From Aureococcus anophagefferens (taxonomy: Eukaryota > Sar > Pelagophyceae > Pelagomonadales > Pelagomonadaceae): a stretch of DNA of 64,000 bases. The notes under the pieces were generated by a model that was given only the letters and a program-made list of their open reading frames with translations, had not been told where the DNA came from and made no database searches. Shown in pieces: positions 17,828-27,285 of this stretch; the first letter of the stretch is position 1; every line of letters begins with the position of its first letter. A program made the translations under genes and the position numbers. The stretch is from NCBI RefSeq assembly GCF_000186865.1, contig NW_008705572.1:145384-209383 (forward strand). The letters are read 5' to 3'.

Positions 17828-19009
17828 CTAGGCCGACTTGAGCGCCTGGAGGAGGTCGGCGATGGCCGCGTTGAGGTCGATGCCGTCCTTCGCGTGGTGC
17901 TTCTGGACGGCCTTGAGGACCTTCTCGAAGCCGTTCTTCGCGACGAAGCCCATCTCCTCGAGCTGCTTGAGGGCCTCGAAGACGCCGGCCGTGTCCGAGG
18001 AGATGAACTCCTCCCACTCGGACGACGGCGACGCCGCCTCCGCGGGCGGCGCGGGCGGCTCCTTGGCCTCCTCGGCCGCGCCGTGCTCCTTCGCGGCGGT
18101 CTCGAGGGACGCCTGCGTGGCCAGGCGCACGTGGTCGAGGCCGAGCTCCGTCGCGCCCGTCGGCTCCGCGGCCGCGGGCGTCTCCGCGCCGGCGGCGGCG
18201 GTCTCGAGGCTCTCGGACGTCGCCACGCGGACCGCGTCGGCGTCGGCGTCCGCCTCGCGCGCCGCCGCGCGCCACTTCTCGGCCATCTCGGCCATGAACG
18301 CGCAGGGCGGCTCGCCGTCCGCGCCCTCGCGCTCCTGGAACTTCTTCGCCATCTCGGCCATGACGTCCGTGTCCGCGTCGCCGTCGCGCATCGCCTCGGC
18401 GGCCTTGGCGCGGAGCTCCGCGAAGAGCGCGGCGCCCTTCGCCGCGTCGCCGTCGCCCATCATCTCCGCGGCCTTCTGCTTCAACTCCGCGGAGAGGGTG
18501 CCCTCGCACGGCTTCGCGCCGCCGCAGGTCCGCTGCTTCTCGCGGCGCCACTTCTCGCCGTCGCGGGCCCACCGCCGCTTCGGCTCCGAGAGCTTGATCT
18601 TCGGGAAGGACTCGGGGTCCCGCGCGTCGCAGCGGCCGCAGAGGTCGTAGTCGGGCCGCACGGTGCACTTGAAGCGGAAGCCGCGGATGGGCGACATGCC
18701 GCAGTCGTCGCACGTGACGCCGACGTGCACGCTCGCGGGCGCGCGCGACGGCACGACGTGGAAGACCGCGGCGCCGTCGCTGCGGGCGATGAAGGAGATG
18801 GCCAGCTCCTCATCCGTCTTGAGCGTGCAGGTGTCGCCGTCCGCGTCGACGTACAACAGGTCGTACTTGCCCTCGAGGTCCGGGAACGTGGCGTCGACGG
18901 CCGCGCGCAGCGCTTCGAGAGTGTTGGCGCGGAGGCCGACGCGGCGCACTTCGAGGCTGCCGTCGACGCGGTGGAGCTTCAGTTTCATGGTCGGGATGGT
19001 GTCAGACAT
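17828..19009 (-). CDS. p62/NBR1-like selective autophagy receptor (PB1-ZZ-UBA)
   Basis: From the ATG at 19009 the 393-residue protein has an N-terminal PB1 domain (~8-80) with the acidic OPCA-type motif YVDADGDTCTLKTDEEL and a basic patch near KLKLHR. A ZZ zinc finger follows (~97-130; CDDCGMSP ... CTVRPDYDLCGRCDAR). A UBA-like domain is at the C-terminus (~345-390; LEEMGF ... NAAIADLLQAL). This order is diagnostic of p62/SQSTM1 and NBR1, which polymerise through PB1 and tether ubiquitinated cargo to autophagosomes. SEWEEFIS just before the UBA may serve as a non-canonical LIR (W-x-x-F). The NBR1 FW domain is absent. The middle is Ala/Glu-rich with repeated A-E-M-A segments. Confidence 0.82.
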   Translation of the reverse strand: MSDTIPTMKLKLHRVDGSLEVRRVGLRANTLEALRAAVDATFPDLEGKYDLLYVDADGDTCTLKTDEELAISFIARSDGAAVFHVVPSRAPASVHVGVTCDDCGMSPIRGFRFKCTVRPDYDLCGRCDARDPESFPKIKLSEPKRRWARDGEKWRREKQRTCGGAKPCEGTLSAELKQKAAEMMGDGDAAKGAALFAELRAKAAEAMRDGDADTDVMAEMAKKFQEREGADGEPPCAFMAEMAEKWRAAAREADADADAVRVATSESLETAAAGAETPAAAEPTGATELGLDHVRLATQASLETAAKEHGAAEEAKEPPAPPAEAASPSSEWEEFISSDTAGVFEALKQLEEMGFVAKNGFEKVLKAVQKHHAKDGIDLNAAIADLLQALKSA

Positions 19010-19015
19010 GGTGCT

Positions 19016-19063
19016 GGCGTAACGCGTGTGTGCTTCGGTGAGGCGTAACGCGTGTGTGCTTCG
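19016..19063. repeat. 22-bp direct repeat upstream of the p62-like gene
   Basis: GGCGTAACGCGTGTGTGCTTCG occurs perfectly twice, at 19016-19037 and 19042-19063, starting 7 bp upstream of the start codon on the minus strand. Confidence 0.9.
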
Positions 19064-19188
19064 AGATGTGCTGCCAAAGAAGGCTCTTTGCCGGAGCCGC
19101 GTTTTGCAGAGCTCGCTTTGGAAGCCGATAGTCAATTGAAGTTGGCAATGCTGCCCACCTTGAACCATTGGCACACGATGCGCCGTAG

Positions 19189-20198
19189 ATGACGCGATGC
19201 TGCTGGGCAGCCGCGCTCGTCGTCGCCATCGCCGAGGCCGGCAGCGCGACCTGCGTCAGGGATGACGAGCTCGCCGCGCGCTGCAAGTCGTGGGCTTTTA
19301 TTCACATTCCGAAGTGCGGCGGCACGACCATAGCGACGATGGCCAACAACACGCGCATCCGGAAGCTGCAGCAGCCCTACCAGAACGGCATGCACCCGCC
19401 GACGGAGCCCATGCAGCACGTCCTCGCCGCGTACCTCCAATCGCGGATCGGCGTTCCAGCGTGGCGCCGCGCGTACACGTTCGCCGTCGTACGGAACCCC
19501 TACGACTGGGCGCTGTCGCAGCGCGGCTCCGGCGTCCTCGTTCGCGCGTCCATCGCACCGCACGCCTCAGGTTCTTCTACTCCGCGAAAGTCCACTGCAC
19601 CAAGGGCATGTTCCGCGACTCGTACGCGGCGGACGCGCCGGCGTGCATCTTCAAGCCCTACATCATCGACGACGAGAAGCGGAGCTCCCAGGACGGCACG
19701 GCGAAGCCCTACCGGCCGGAGCACCGCGCGCTCTTCGCGGCCTACCTCGCCGAGCTCGACGCGCTCGCGCGCGCGCAGGCGGCGGACAACGGCACGAAGC
19801 CGGGCTCGCTCCAGTGGCGGCGCCGGGGCTTCCTCGCGGGCAATCGGGTCGCGACGGAGCTCCGCGCGCGGTCGCAGAGCCGGCACAAGGAGACGTCGCA
19901 GCGCGCCTGGCTCACGGACGACGACGACGGGCGCCTGCTCGTCGACCGCGTCGTCAAGCTCGAGGACGAGGCCGCGTACGCGACCGTCGCGACGGAGGCG
20001 GGGCTCCTCGAGGAGCTCTGCGGCGCGCCGCCCTGCGACCGCGGCGCCGAGGCCCCGGCGTGGCTCAAGGCCGTCCACCACGGCCGCCGCCACCTGTACT
20101 ACGACGACCTCAGCTGCGAGATCGTCGCGCGGCGCTTCGCCGTCGACTTTGCGGAGTTCGGCTACGACATCGACGACTGCTACGGGACCCGCGGGTAG
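19189..20198 (+). CDS. Sulfotransferase (PAPS-dependent, carbohydrate type), two exons
   Basis: The first exon carries FIHIPKCGGTTIA, the 5'-phosphosulfate-binding loop, and VVRNPYDWA, the 3'-phosphate-binding segment. The frame then changes and continues with FFYSAKVHCTKGMF to the end (FGYDIDDCYGTRG). The shift is best explained by a short intron ending at the AG of 19569-19570. A GC donor at 19521 gives NPYDWALSQFFYS, which fits the family spacing best; a GT donor at 19515 also keeps frame. The first model gives 319 residues. A signal-like start (CCWAAALVVAIAEAGSA) fits a Golgi-lumen enzyme transferring sulfate to glycans. Acceptor unknown. A sequencing frameshift is a less likely alternative. 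Confidence 0.78.
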
Positions 20199-20264
20199 GG
20201 TGTGTTTCGCCGCGTGGTAGATCCCGTGCCGCCGCCTTGTACGCCCCTGTACGATCGATCCAAC

Positions 20265-21716
20265 TTACTCCGGGCGGCCCTCGAGGAGGGCGAGGAGCGT
20301 GCAGAGGGCGGCGCGCTCGCCCTCGGCCGTCGCGCGCGCGAGCGTCGCCCGGCGGAGGCCCTCGGGCGACGCGTTCGCGGCCGCGACGCCCGCTTTGGTC
20401 CGCGTCTCGAACTCCGCGTCGGACGCCGCGATCATGCGCCGGAGCAGGCCGCTGCCCGCCTGCACCGCCGCGGCCTCGTTGGCGTCGCTCACGCGTTCGC
20501 CCAGCGCCCAGGGCGAGTCCTCCGGCGCCTCGTTCTCGAGGATCTCCGCCGTGAGCGCCGCCTCGTCCATCGACACGAGCCGGAGGCCGCAGAGCAGGTC
20601 CCGGAGCGCCCCGGCGTGCGCCCGGTCGTCGACGTCGGACGTCCCCGTCGTCGTGAGCACGGCGCGGCCGCCGCCCGGCGCCGCGTCGAGCAGGCCGAGC
20701 TTGACCTCGCCGAGGTCGTCGTCGGACCGGATGGCCATCGCGACGTCGACCGAGCAGCTCTCCACGAGGGGCCGCTCGTCGTCGCCCAGCGCGAGCCACC
20801 CGAAGGCCTGGAGGCTCAGCAGCGCGTCCATGGGGCCCTCGCCGCCGGCGTAGGACGAGAAGACCTGCTCGCCTTTGACGAGGTCGCGCGCCGCGGTCAG
20901 CGACACGGACGCGCAGTACCCGTCGGCCTCGTCCACGCGCAGCTTCGCGTTCGGCGCGTCGTCGTGGTTCGCCAGGTCGATGAAGGGCAAGACCGCGTAG
21001 CCGACGCCGGGCAGGCTGGAGCCGCGCGACATGACGAGGGCCTCGTAGTAGCGCCACTGGCGCCACGGGAGCTCAGGGCTGCTCGGGTCGTGGAGGCGCC
21101 GCCGGCCGTTGATCGCCTCGAGATCGCTGCGCCACGTGGCCAGCAGCTCGGCCCGGCTCCGGCCCGTCTGCGTGCCCGCGAGCAGGCCGGCGGCCTCGTC
21201 GTCGGGCCAGAGCGCGGGCATATCGCCGAGCTCCGCGGCCGTCGGGAGCGCGGCGAGGTAGGGCTCCCACATGCCGTCGCCCTCGAGCTCCACGAAGCGC
21301 GCGGAGACGGCGGCGGTCTCCGTGACGAGATCCGCCGCGGGGTCGTCGCGCGTCGCCGACAGGTAGAGCGGCGCGTCCTCCGCGGACACGATCCACGCCC
21401 GCGGCGTCGTCAGCACCGCCTCGCCCGCGGCGACGTCACCGGACGCCACGAGGCCCAGGCCGTAGTCCGTCATCTTCGCCTCGACGCCGTTGCGCTCGCC
21501 GCCGCGCAGCAGGTACCAGCGCGCGCAGTCGTAGACCGCCTTGGACTTGCCGTCTTTGAATCGCGGGTCGCCGAGCGACTCCCGGCCGGCGAAGCCCTTT
21601 CTTTGCGTCGGTCGGTTCGCATGCGGCAGCGTGCGCCGCGTCGGAGGCGATCGCGGCGCCTGCAGGGCGCCGGCGGCGGCCAAGCTGCAGGCCGCGAAGA
21701 CGATGCTCGAGCTCAT
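20265..21716 (-). CDS. SET-domain protein lysine methyltransferase, Rubisco LSMT/SETD3-like
   Basis: The start at 21716 gives MSSSIVFAACSLAAAGALQAP, a signal peptide plus transit-like stretch; the longer frame upstream is unlikely. The split SET domain begins around MTDYGLGLVASGDVAAGE, and the catalytic block is VLPFIDLANHDDAPNA followed by GEQVFSSYAG with the conserved Asn-His and Tyr. A C-terminal helical region (~330-480) matches the Rubisco LSMT substrate-binding domain in position. Family members methylate Rubisco large subunit, aldolase or actin. Plastid targeting makes a plastid substrate likely, but this is inference. Length 483 residues. Confidence 0.85.
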   Translation of the reverse strand: MSSSIVFAACSLAAAGALQAPRSPPTRRTLPHANRPTQRKGFAGRESLGDPRFKDGKSKAVYDCARWYLLRGGERNGVEAKMTDYGLGLVASGDVAAGEAVLTTPRAWIVSAEDAPLYLSATRDDPAADLVTETAAVSARFVELEGDGMWEPYLAALPTAAELGDMPALWPDDEAAGLLAGTQTGRSRAELLATWRSDLEAINGRRRLHDPSSPELPWRQWRYYEALVMSRGSSLPGVGYAVLPFIDLANHDDAPNAKLRVDEADGYCASVSLTAARDLVKGEQVFSSYAGGEGPMDALLSLQAFGWLALGDDERPLVESCSVDVAMAIRSDDDLGEVKLGLLDAAPGGGRAVLTTTGTSDVDDRAHAGALRDLLCGLRLVSMDEAALTAEILENEAPEDSPWALGERVSDANEAAAVQAGSGLLRRMIAASDAEFETRTKAGVAAANASPEGLRRATLARATAEGERAALCTLLALLEGRPE

Positions 21717-21900
21717 CGCAAAGAACTGCGAGTTCAAGGCACCTCTGGCTTCTTGAATCGACCTTGAACCACGATGCCGCGGACTAGTACTCACTTCCGC
21801 GTGGCGCCCGCGCCGCTAGAGGCCTCCGGCTCGTCTAAAAAGAGGCGATCAGCCACGCTAACATAGCATATCCCGCCGGCGGGATATGTTAACGCTTTCC

Positions 21901-23316
21901 TTAGGCGTCCTCTTCCTTCGTCACGAGCGGGAGGAAGCCCGCCGCGGGCAGCGGCGCGCCCGTGTACATGGCGTGCATCGTCTGCGACATGAGGTTGATG
22001 GACTGGCTGAGTTCCTTGACGTCGTACCCCTCGTAGATGAGGCGCGTCTGCATCCTCAGCCGGTCGAGCCTGTTCTCGAAATACTCGTCGCGGGCGTCGG
22101 AGTCGTCGTCCGAGGGCTCGTCCTCCGACTCCGCCATCGGCATGTGGATGATCGCGTCGGTGTTCCGCTTGAGGGAGTGGAGCTTCATCTGGAGCCACTG
22201 GTCCAGGTAGAAGGTCGCCGGTTTCCCGTCGTAGGCGGCGAAGGGCGACGCGCCGCGGCGGAGGAGCTCGTTGAAGATCTTCCGCCGGGACCAGGAGCGC
22301 CCGCCGCTGCTCCGTCGCAGCACGTAGCGAACCATTCGCGCGGGCTCGCCGCACTGCGCCAGAGCGCAGGCGAGCAGCGGAGCCGGCGCGCCGGCGCTGA
22401 CGGAGGCGCCGGCGTCGAGGAGCGCCACCGCCGCTTCGGCGTTGGCCCAGGCGGCCGCGACGGCGAGCGCCGTCATCCGCCGCCGCGGACCGCGCGCGTC
22501 GACCGCCAGGCCTCGCGCGACGAGCGCCGGGAGGAGGCCGACGTGGGCGTCGTCGGATTTGCCGGGCCTGCGCGCCCAGCAGAGGACGCACGGATCCATG
22601 CGCGCGGTGGACTCGTTGAGGTCGAGCGACGCCGCGTCGATGCGCGCGAGGATGCCGTCCGCGGGCGCGCCGAGCGCGAGCGCCGATCGGACGGCGACGC
22701 GCGCCGGCAGCGCGTCGAGGATTCGCAGAAGCTTCTCGCGCACGGTGGGATGCACCTTCAGCCGCGGCTGCGGCGGCCACAGAGCCACGTCGCCGGTGTG
22801 GACGCAGTTGTCGTCGTAGACCTCGAAGTCGAAGACTTCGAGCGCGGGGAGCCCGCCGGCGCGCAGCAGAGCTGGGAGCCGGAACATTTGGCGTACCGAA
22901 TCTGGAGTATCTGGAGCGACGAGCCCCTCGTCGTCGAGCAGGGCGACGTGCACCCGAATGCGCACCTCCAGGCATCGCGCGCGGAACGGCTCGCGCTCGA
23001 GAGCGGCGAAGACGCAGCCGAATTTAATATCGTCGTCGACGCAGTCGACGGACAGTCGCCGAGCCCCACTAAAAGTCGGCAGCGCCGTTCGCCAGTGTCC
23101 GACGCTTGTAAAGCTCGTCTCTTTACGTTCCCAGGAAATCGACTCCACGCAAGCGCGCGCCGCGCGGAACGACCGCGAAATGCCGCCCTTGATCATGATC
23201 GCTTCGAGGTCCAAATAATCCAAGACGCGCCCCTTCAGCTCTTGTGGAAGCCGCATCATCGAGGACGCAGGCGGCGCCGGGGGCTTTTGGAGTCGGCTGC
23301 TGCGACGCGGGGGCAT
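21901..23316 (-). CDS. F-box-like protein with ankyrin-like repeats
   Basis: The start at 23316 gives MPPRRSSRLQKPPAPP, a basic nuclear-type tail. Residues ~22-60 (LPQELKGRVLDYLDLEAIMI) have the F-box pattern of substrate receptors in SCF ubiquitin ligases. The middle is unassigned. Residues ~280-360 contain ankyrin-like units (MTALAVAAAWANAEAAVALLDAGA). The C-terminus is acidic (ESEDEPSDDDSD). No introns are needed. Role in ubiquitin ligase recruitment is a weak inference from the F-box pattern. Confidence 0.6.
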   Translation of the reverse strand: MPPRRSSRLQKPPAPPASSMMRLPQELKGRVLDYLDLEAIMIKGGISRSFRAARACVESISWERKETSFTSVGHWRTALPTFSGARRLSVDCVDDDIKFGCVFAALEREPFRARCLEVRIRVHVALLDDEGLVAPDTPDSVRQMFRLPALLRAGGLPALEVFDFEVYDDNCVHTGDVALWPPQPRLKVHPTVREKLLRILDALPARVAVRSALALGAPADGILARIDAASLDLNESTARMDPCVLCWARRPGKSDDAHVGLLPALVARGLAVDARGPRRRMTALAVAAAWANAEAAVALLDAGASVSAGAPAPLLACALAQCGEPARMVRYVLRRSSGGRSWSRRKIFNELLRRGASPFAAYDGKPATFYLDQWLQMKLHSLKRNTDAIIHMPMAESEDEPSDDDSDARDEYFENRLDRLRMQTRLIYEGYDVKELSQSINLMSQTMHAMYTGAPLPAAGFLPLVTKEEDA

Positions 23317-23546
23317 CGCAGGCGTCGGCGTCGGCGCGATGGCCGCTCGCAGGTGTCGGTGTCGGCGGTGGCCGCGCGCAAATTGGATTCCCAGGTCGCG
23401 CAGCTCGACTCGAGTGCGGCGACAACATGGATGCAACATGCCTTCAACGAATGGCAGTCGTGCGCACAAGTCGCACGTCCCCTTCAATAATTCGGTCAAC
23501 GAGACCAACGTGCTTACGACCTCGCCGCGCGCCGCCCCTCCCGAAC

Positions 23547-24905
23547 CTAGGGGTCCTTGGGGAAGAGGGCGTTGAAGAGGCGGTTGGCGAGGTCCGCCGT
23601 CTTGCCGCGGTCGTCGAGGCCGAGGTTCGCGCAGTACGCGGAGAGCCGCGACCAGCCCATGGCCTCGAGCTCCGTCGCGGACGCGACGGCCGCGAGCTCC
23701 GCGGGCACGCCGCTGGAGAGCGTCTTGGTCTTGGCGAAGCGCGCGAACTCCTTGAAGAGGATGAGCCCGCCGTCGTTCTCGTCGATGCGGTCGAACTCCT
23801 TGATGAGCTCCTTCGCCGACAGTTCGATGCCGAGCGACGCGCAGCCGCGCGCGAACTCCGCGAGGTCCAGGCGGCGGTCGCCGGACGAGTCGAACTCGTA
23901 GAAGAGGTCCCAGACGCGCGCGTAGGCGACGAGGTGGCCGAGGAGCCCCCGGAACTCGTCCCTCTGCACGAAGGCGTCGGACCCGCCGGCGCACGCGTCC
24001 TGGTACGCGTTGAGCAGGGCCGGCTTGCTGTTCAGCACGGGCCAGTGCTCGAGGACCCACTTGTCGATCTCCGCGAGGCTGACCATGCCGTTGCCGTTGT
24101 AGTCGAGCGCCGCCCAGGCCCGCGCGAGGCTCTTCTTGTTCAGCTGCATCTCCGCGAAGTCCGCCGTGCACTTGGCGAAGCGCTTCGCCTCGCGCTTCAA
24201 CTTCGACTTGGACGCGCCGAAGCGCTTGTCGCGGCGCTTGTTCTTCGAGCCGTGCTTGCCTTTGCGCTTCTTGTTCACGGGGACGACGAGGCAGGACTCG
24301 CAGGCCTCGTCGCCGCCGAGCTCCGTCGTCGGCTGCTCCATGGCCGCGTACTCCGCGTCGTGCTTCGACATGGGCACGAGCTGGTCGGCGACGAACTTGC
24401 AGAACTCGTCGAAGAGGAGCATGCCGCCGTCGTTGACGTCCGCGTCGCGGAACATGTCCGCGGCCTGGTCCGCGGTCGCCGTCACGCCGAGGTCGTTGCT
24501 CGCGCAGAACCGCTGGAACTCGGGCAGCGTGATGCGCCGGTCCTTGTACTTTTCCGACGAGTCGACCTCCTGGAAGATCGCCCAGAGCTTCGTGAAGAAG
24601 AAGAGGTTCCGGAGCATCGCGCGGAATTCGTGCTTCTCGATGTAGTCGTCCTCGTAGCCGCCGCTGCACGTCGCGTAGTAGGTCCGCAGCAGCGCGGGCT
24701 TGTTGTCCATGCCCGCGAAGCGCGCGCCGCCCTTCTTCTCGATGTCGTCGACGATGAGCTTGTCGAGCTCCGCCAGGGAGACCATGTTGTTGCCGTTGAC
24801 ATCCAGCTCGGACCAGAGGGCCTGGAGCTTCTCGAGGCTGCCCCAGGAGGCCATGAAGGCCACGTACTCCGGGTTCTGGTACTTGGACGACGCGCCGGCG
24901 CCCAT
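23547..24905 (-). CDS. Myristoylated multi-EF-hand protein with duplicated halves
   Basis: The start MGAGASSKYQ has Gly2 and Ser6, a consensus for N-myristoylation, so membrane attachment is expected. EF-hand loops occur in two similar sets of three: DVNGNNMVSLAE, DSSEKYKDRRITLPEF and DADVNDGGMLLFDEF in the first half; DYNGNGMVSLAE, DSSGDRRLDLAEF and DENDGGLILFKEF in the second. The second loop of the first set has extra residues and may not bind calcium. A Lys/Arg-rich linker (~215-250) separates the halves. The last ~45 residues (LEAMGWSRLSAYCANLGL) look SAP-like. General layout resembles calflagin-type sensors. Length 452 residues. Confidence 0.82.
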   Translation of the reverse strand: MGAGASSKYQNPEYVAFMASWGSLEKLQALWSELDVNGNNMVSLAELDKLIVDDIEKKGGARFAGMDNKPALLRTYYATCSGGYEDDYIEKHEFRAMLRNLFFFTKLWAIFQEVDSSEKYKDRRITLPEFQRFCASNDLGVTATADQAADMFRDADVNDGGMLLFDEFCKFVADQLVPMSKHDAEYAAMEQPTTELGGDEACESCLVVPVNKKRKGKHGSKNKRRDKRFGASKSKLKREAKRFAKCTADFAEMQLNKKSLARAWAALDYNGNGMVSLAEIDKWVLEHWPVLNSKPALLNAYQDACAGGSDAFVQRDEFRGLLGHLVAYARVWDLFYEFDSSGDRRLDLAEFARGCASLGIELSAKELIKEFDRIDENDGGLILFKEFARFAKTKTLSSGVPAELAAVASATELEAMGWSRLSAYCANLGLDDRGKTADLANRLFNALFPKDP

Positions 24906-25154
24906 GGTTGGCCTAGTTATTGAAGGGGATGGGCGCTCGACTGATGCCCTCTGGCCGGGTTGCGCGAGGCTTGTGCGATCTCCGAGCAGCGCGCGAGCGG
25001 CGCCGAGAATCGGGCAGCATCGAGGGTAGATGTTTCAGACAACTCGCCGCCACGCTGCACTCGTGGCCACAAAGCTCGCGACGTCGCAGCCTGTGTCGAC
25101 GCAAATTTGCGCGCGCCAACAGCATTGGCAAGGCTTTAAACGCATCGAACACCA

Positions 25155-26099
25155 ATGGCCGTCCCCGTGTTCCTCCTCTACATCCTCGCCGCGCCGACGG
25201 CGCTGTGGCTCGCGGCCTACTTTTTGCCGCTGCTCTACATTCGCCTGCGCGGCGTGCAGGACCTCAAGAAGAAGTACGGCGCGACGTGGGCCGTGGTGAC
25301 GGGCGGGTCCACGGGCATCGGCCGCGCCATCTGCGAGGAGCTCGCGAAGCAGGGGCTCAACGTCGTCGTCGCGGCGCTGCCCGACAAGTTCCTCGAGCCC
25401 GCCGTCGCGGAGCTGAGCGCCGCGTACAAGGGGCAGGAGTTCGTCGCCGTGGGCGTGAGCTTCGCGCCCGGCGCCGACTACCTGGAGAAGATTAAGGCCG
25501 CGACGGCGGACAAGGACGTGCAGATCGTCTTCAACAACGCGGGCTTCATCGTCACGGGCTTCTTCGACACGCAGCCGCTCGGCAAGCACCTCGTGAACAT
25601 GGAGTGCAACGCGACGGCGGCCGTGGCCATCACGCACCACTTCGCCGCGGCCATGATGCGCAAGGGCCTGAAGGGCTGCATCGTCTTCACGAGCAGCGCG
25701 TCCGCGTACATCCCGAACCCGTTCGCGATCATCTACGGCGCGACCAAGGCCTTCATGTCCCAGTTCGCGGCGTCCATCGCCGTGGAGCTGCAGTGCAAGG
25801 GCATCGACGTGTGCGTGATCCACCCGTCGCCCGTCGCGTCCAACTTCTACAACAAGGTCGAGCACAAGATCGACTCCATGGAGTCGTTCAAGAAGCTCGC
25901 CGTGGACCCGTCGGAGCTGCCCCGCGAGATCTTCGCGTCCATCGGCCGCTGCGTGCTCCGCGACGTCGGCAACACGGCCGTGGGCATGCGCCTGGGCGTC
26001 GCGCTCCTCCCCTACAGCGCGCTCGCCCACATCATCGCCCTCGTCGCGCCGTTCCTCCCCGACTACGTCGAGAACGACAAGAAGCGCGGCCAGGTCTGA
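25155..26099 (+). CDS. Very-long-chain 3-ketoacyl-CoA reductase / 17-beta-HSD12-type SDR
   Basis: A membrane helix at the N-terminus (VFLLYILAAPTALWLAAYF) precedes the Rossmann fold with TGGSTGIG (~47-54), the NNAG motif, a catalytic serine in VFTSSASAYIPNPF and the Y-G-A-T-K catalytic pair. The protein is 314 residues, as in KAR/HSD17B12 enzymes. These reduce 3-ketoacyl-CoA in the second step of fatty-acid elongation at the ER. The C-terminus NDKKRGQV has a lysine pair near the end, compatible with ER retention. Substrate range is inferred from family resemblance. Confidence 0.87.
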   Translation: MAVPVFLLYILAAPTALWLAAYFLPLLYIRLRGVQDLKKKYGATWAVVTGGSTGIGRAICEELAKQGLNVVVAALPDKFLEPAVAELSAAYKGQEFVAVGVSFAPGADYLEKIKAATADKDVQIVFNNAGFIVTGFFDTQPLGKHLVNMECNATAAVAITHHFAAAMMRKGLKGCIVFTSSASAYIPNPFAIIYGATKAFMSQFAASIAVELQCKGIDVCVIHPSPVASNFYNKVEHKIDSMESFKKLAVDPSELPREIFASIGRCVLRDVGNTAVGMRLGVALLPYSALAHIIALVAPFLPDYVENDKKRGQV

Positions 26100-26115
26100 G
26101 CGCGCGGGCGCTCGG

Positions 26116-27285
26116 TTACCGCCCTGAGTAACACAGCAGGGCGCGCAGGAACGTCCGGTTCGCGGCGACGTAGGCGACCGCGAGGAGCGCGTGGAACGCC
26201 GCGTCGAGGACGAGGAGCCCGTCGTCGCCGCCGAGAAAGTCGGAGGCGAGCTTCGCGGCCGCGGCTTCGAGGACCGCGAGCAAGCACGCGGCGCTCGCCA
26301 CGGCGAGGAATCGGTCGAGCAGCGTGAGCCCGTCGACGCGCGGCGGCGGCGCGCGGGCGACGGCCGCCTGCGCGAAGAAGACCGCGAAGAGCAGTTTCGC
26401 GCGGCCCGCGAAGTCCTCCAACGGGAAGAGCCAGCCCGCGGCGAGGCCGACGACCGACAGCGCCGCCGTCGGCGCCGCGACCTTGACGACGTGGACCGCG
26501 GGCCGCCGCCGGAGCGCGACGCCGCCGCGGACGACGTCGAGCTGGAGCAGCCGCAGCGTCGTCGCCGTCGGCTCGAACTCGCTCAGGCAGTAGTCGCACG
26601 TCGCGTCGGCGCAGATCGCCGCGTCGGCGCGGAGGTGGACCCGCGGGCCGGCGAGCGACTCGGACCGCGCGCCCCGCCGCCGCAAGCTCACGTGCGCTAA
26701 CGTAATCACGGCCACGGCCTCGACCGTGTCGAAGGGGAAGCGCCGCAGGTCCGACGACGCGCCGAGGGCCAGGTCGCAGTCGAAGCGCGCGACGAGCCTG
26801 TGCGCCGACGCCGTCACGGCCCCGCGGTCGCAGCGCACGGCGTTGGCGACGTCGAGGCGCGCGGCGAGGTCGTCGGCGTCGACGGCGTCGTCCCAGGCCG
26901 CGTGGACCTCGAATTTCGCGCTGACGGTGTTCGCCGCGGGGTCGACTGCGGACACGACGACGAACTTGACGGCGACGCTGACGGCCGCGGCCGACGCGTC
27001 GAACTCGTCGGCGAAGACGCGGAGCCGGTCCTTGATGACGCGGACCTTTGCGGCATCGCCCCGGGACCGCGCGCGGCTCAGGTTCCGCCGCAGCTTGGCG
27101 CGCAGCGCGAGCGCGTCGTCGCGGGTCGCGCGCGACGAGTCCTCCTGTGACGGCGGCGCCTCCGACGGCGATGGCGTCACCGGCAGTATCGATGGATCAT
27201 AGGCTGCCTCTGACGGCACCGGCGTCACGGGCACGCGCGGCGGCTGCCGCGGAAGCCGCTTCCGCAGGCTACAAGCCGCGAACAT
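26116..27285 (-). CDS. Pentameric ligand-gated ion channel homologue
   Basis: From the ATG at 27285 the 389-residue protein has a Pro/Ser-rich N-terminus, then a beta-rich domain (~85-265) containing FEVHAAWDDAVDADD and DLRRFPFDTVEAV. The latter matches the F-P-F-D signature of the Cys/Pro-loop. Four hydrophobic segments follow: VVKVAAPTAALSVVGLAAGW, RAKLLFAVFFAQAAVA, LTLLDRFLAVASAACLLAVL and LDAAFHALLAVAYVAA. This order fits pLGICs of the prokaryotic/protist type. The two loop cysteines of animal receptors are absent, as in bacterial members. The N-terminus overlaps one base with a 59-bp tandem repeat. Ligand unknown; the identification is by eye. Confidence 0.6.
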   Translation of the reverse strand: MFAACSLRKRLPRQPPRVPVTPVPSEAAYDPSILPVTPSPSEAPPSQEDSSRATRDDALALRAKLRRNLSRARSRGDAAKVRVIKDRLRVFADEFDASAAAVSVAVKFVVVSAVDPAANTVSAKFEVHAAWDDAVDADDLAARLDVANAVRCDRGAVTASAHRLVARFDCDLALGASSDLRRFPFDTVEAVAVITLAHVSLRRRGARSESLAGPRVHLRADAAICADATCDYCLSEFEPTATTLRLLQLDVVRGGVALRRRPAVHVVKVAAPTAALSVVGLAAGWLFPLEDFAGRAKLLFAVFFAQAAVARAPPPRVDGLTLLDRFLAVASAACLLAVLEAAAAKLASDFLGGDDGLLVLDAAFHALLAVAYVAANRTFLRALLCYSGR

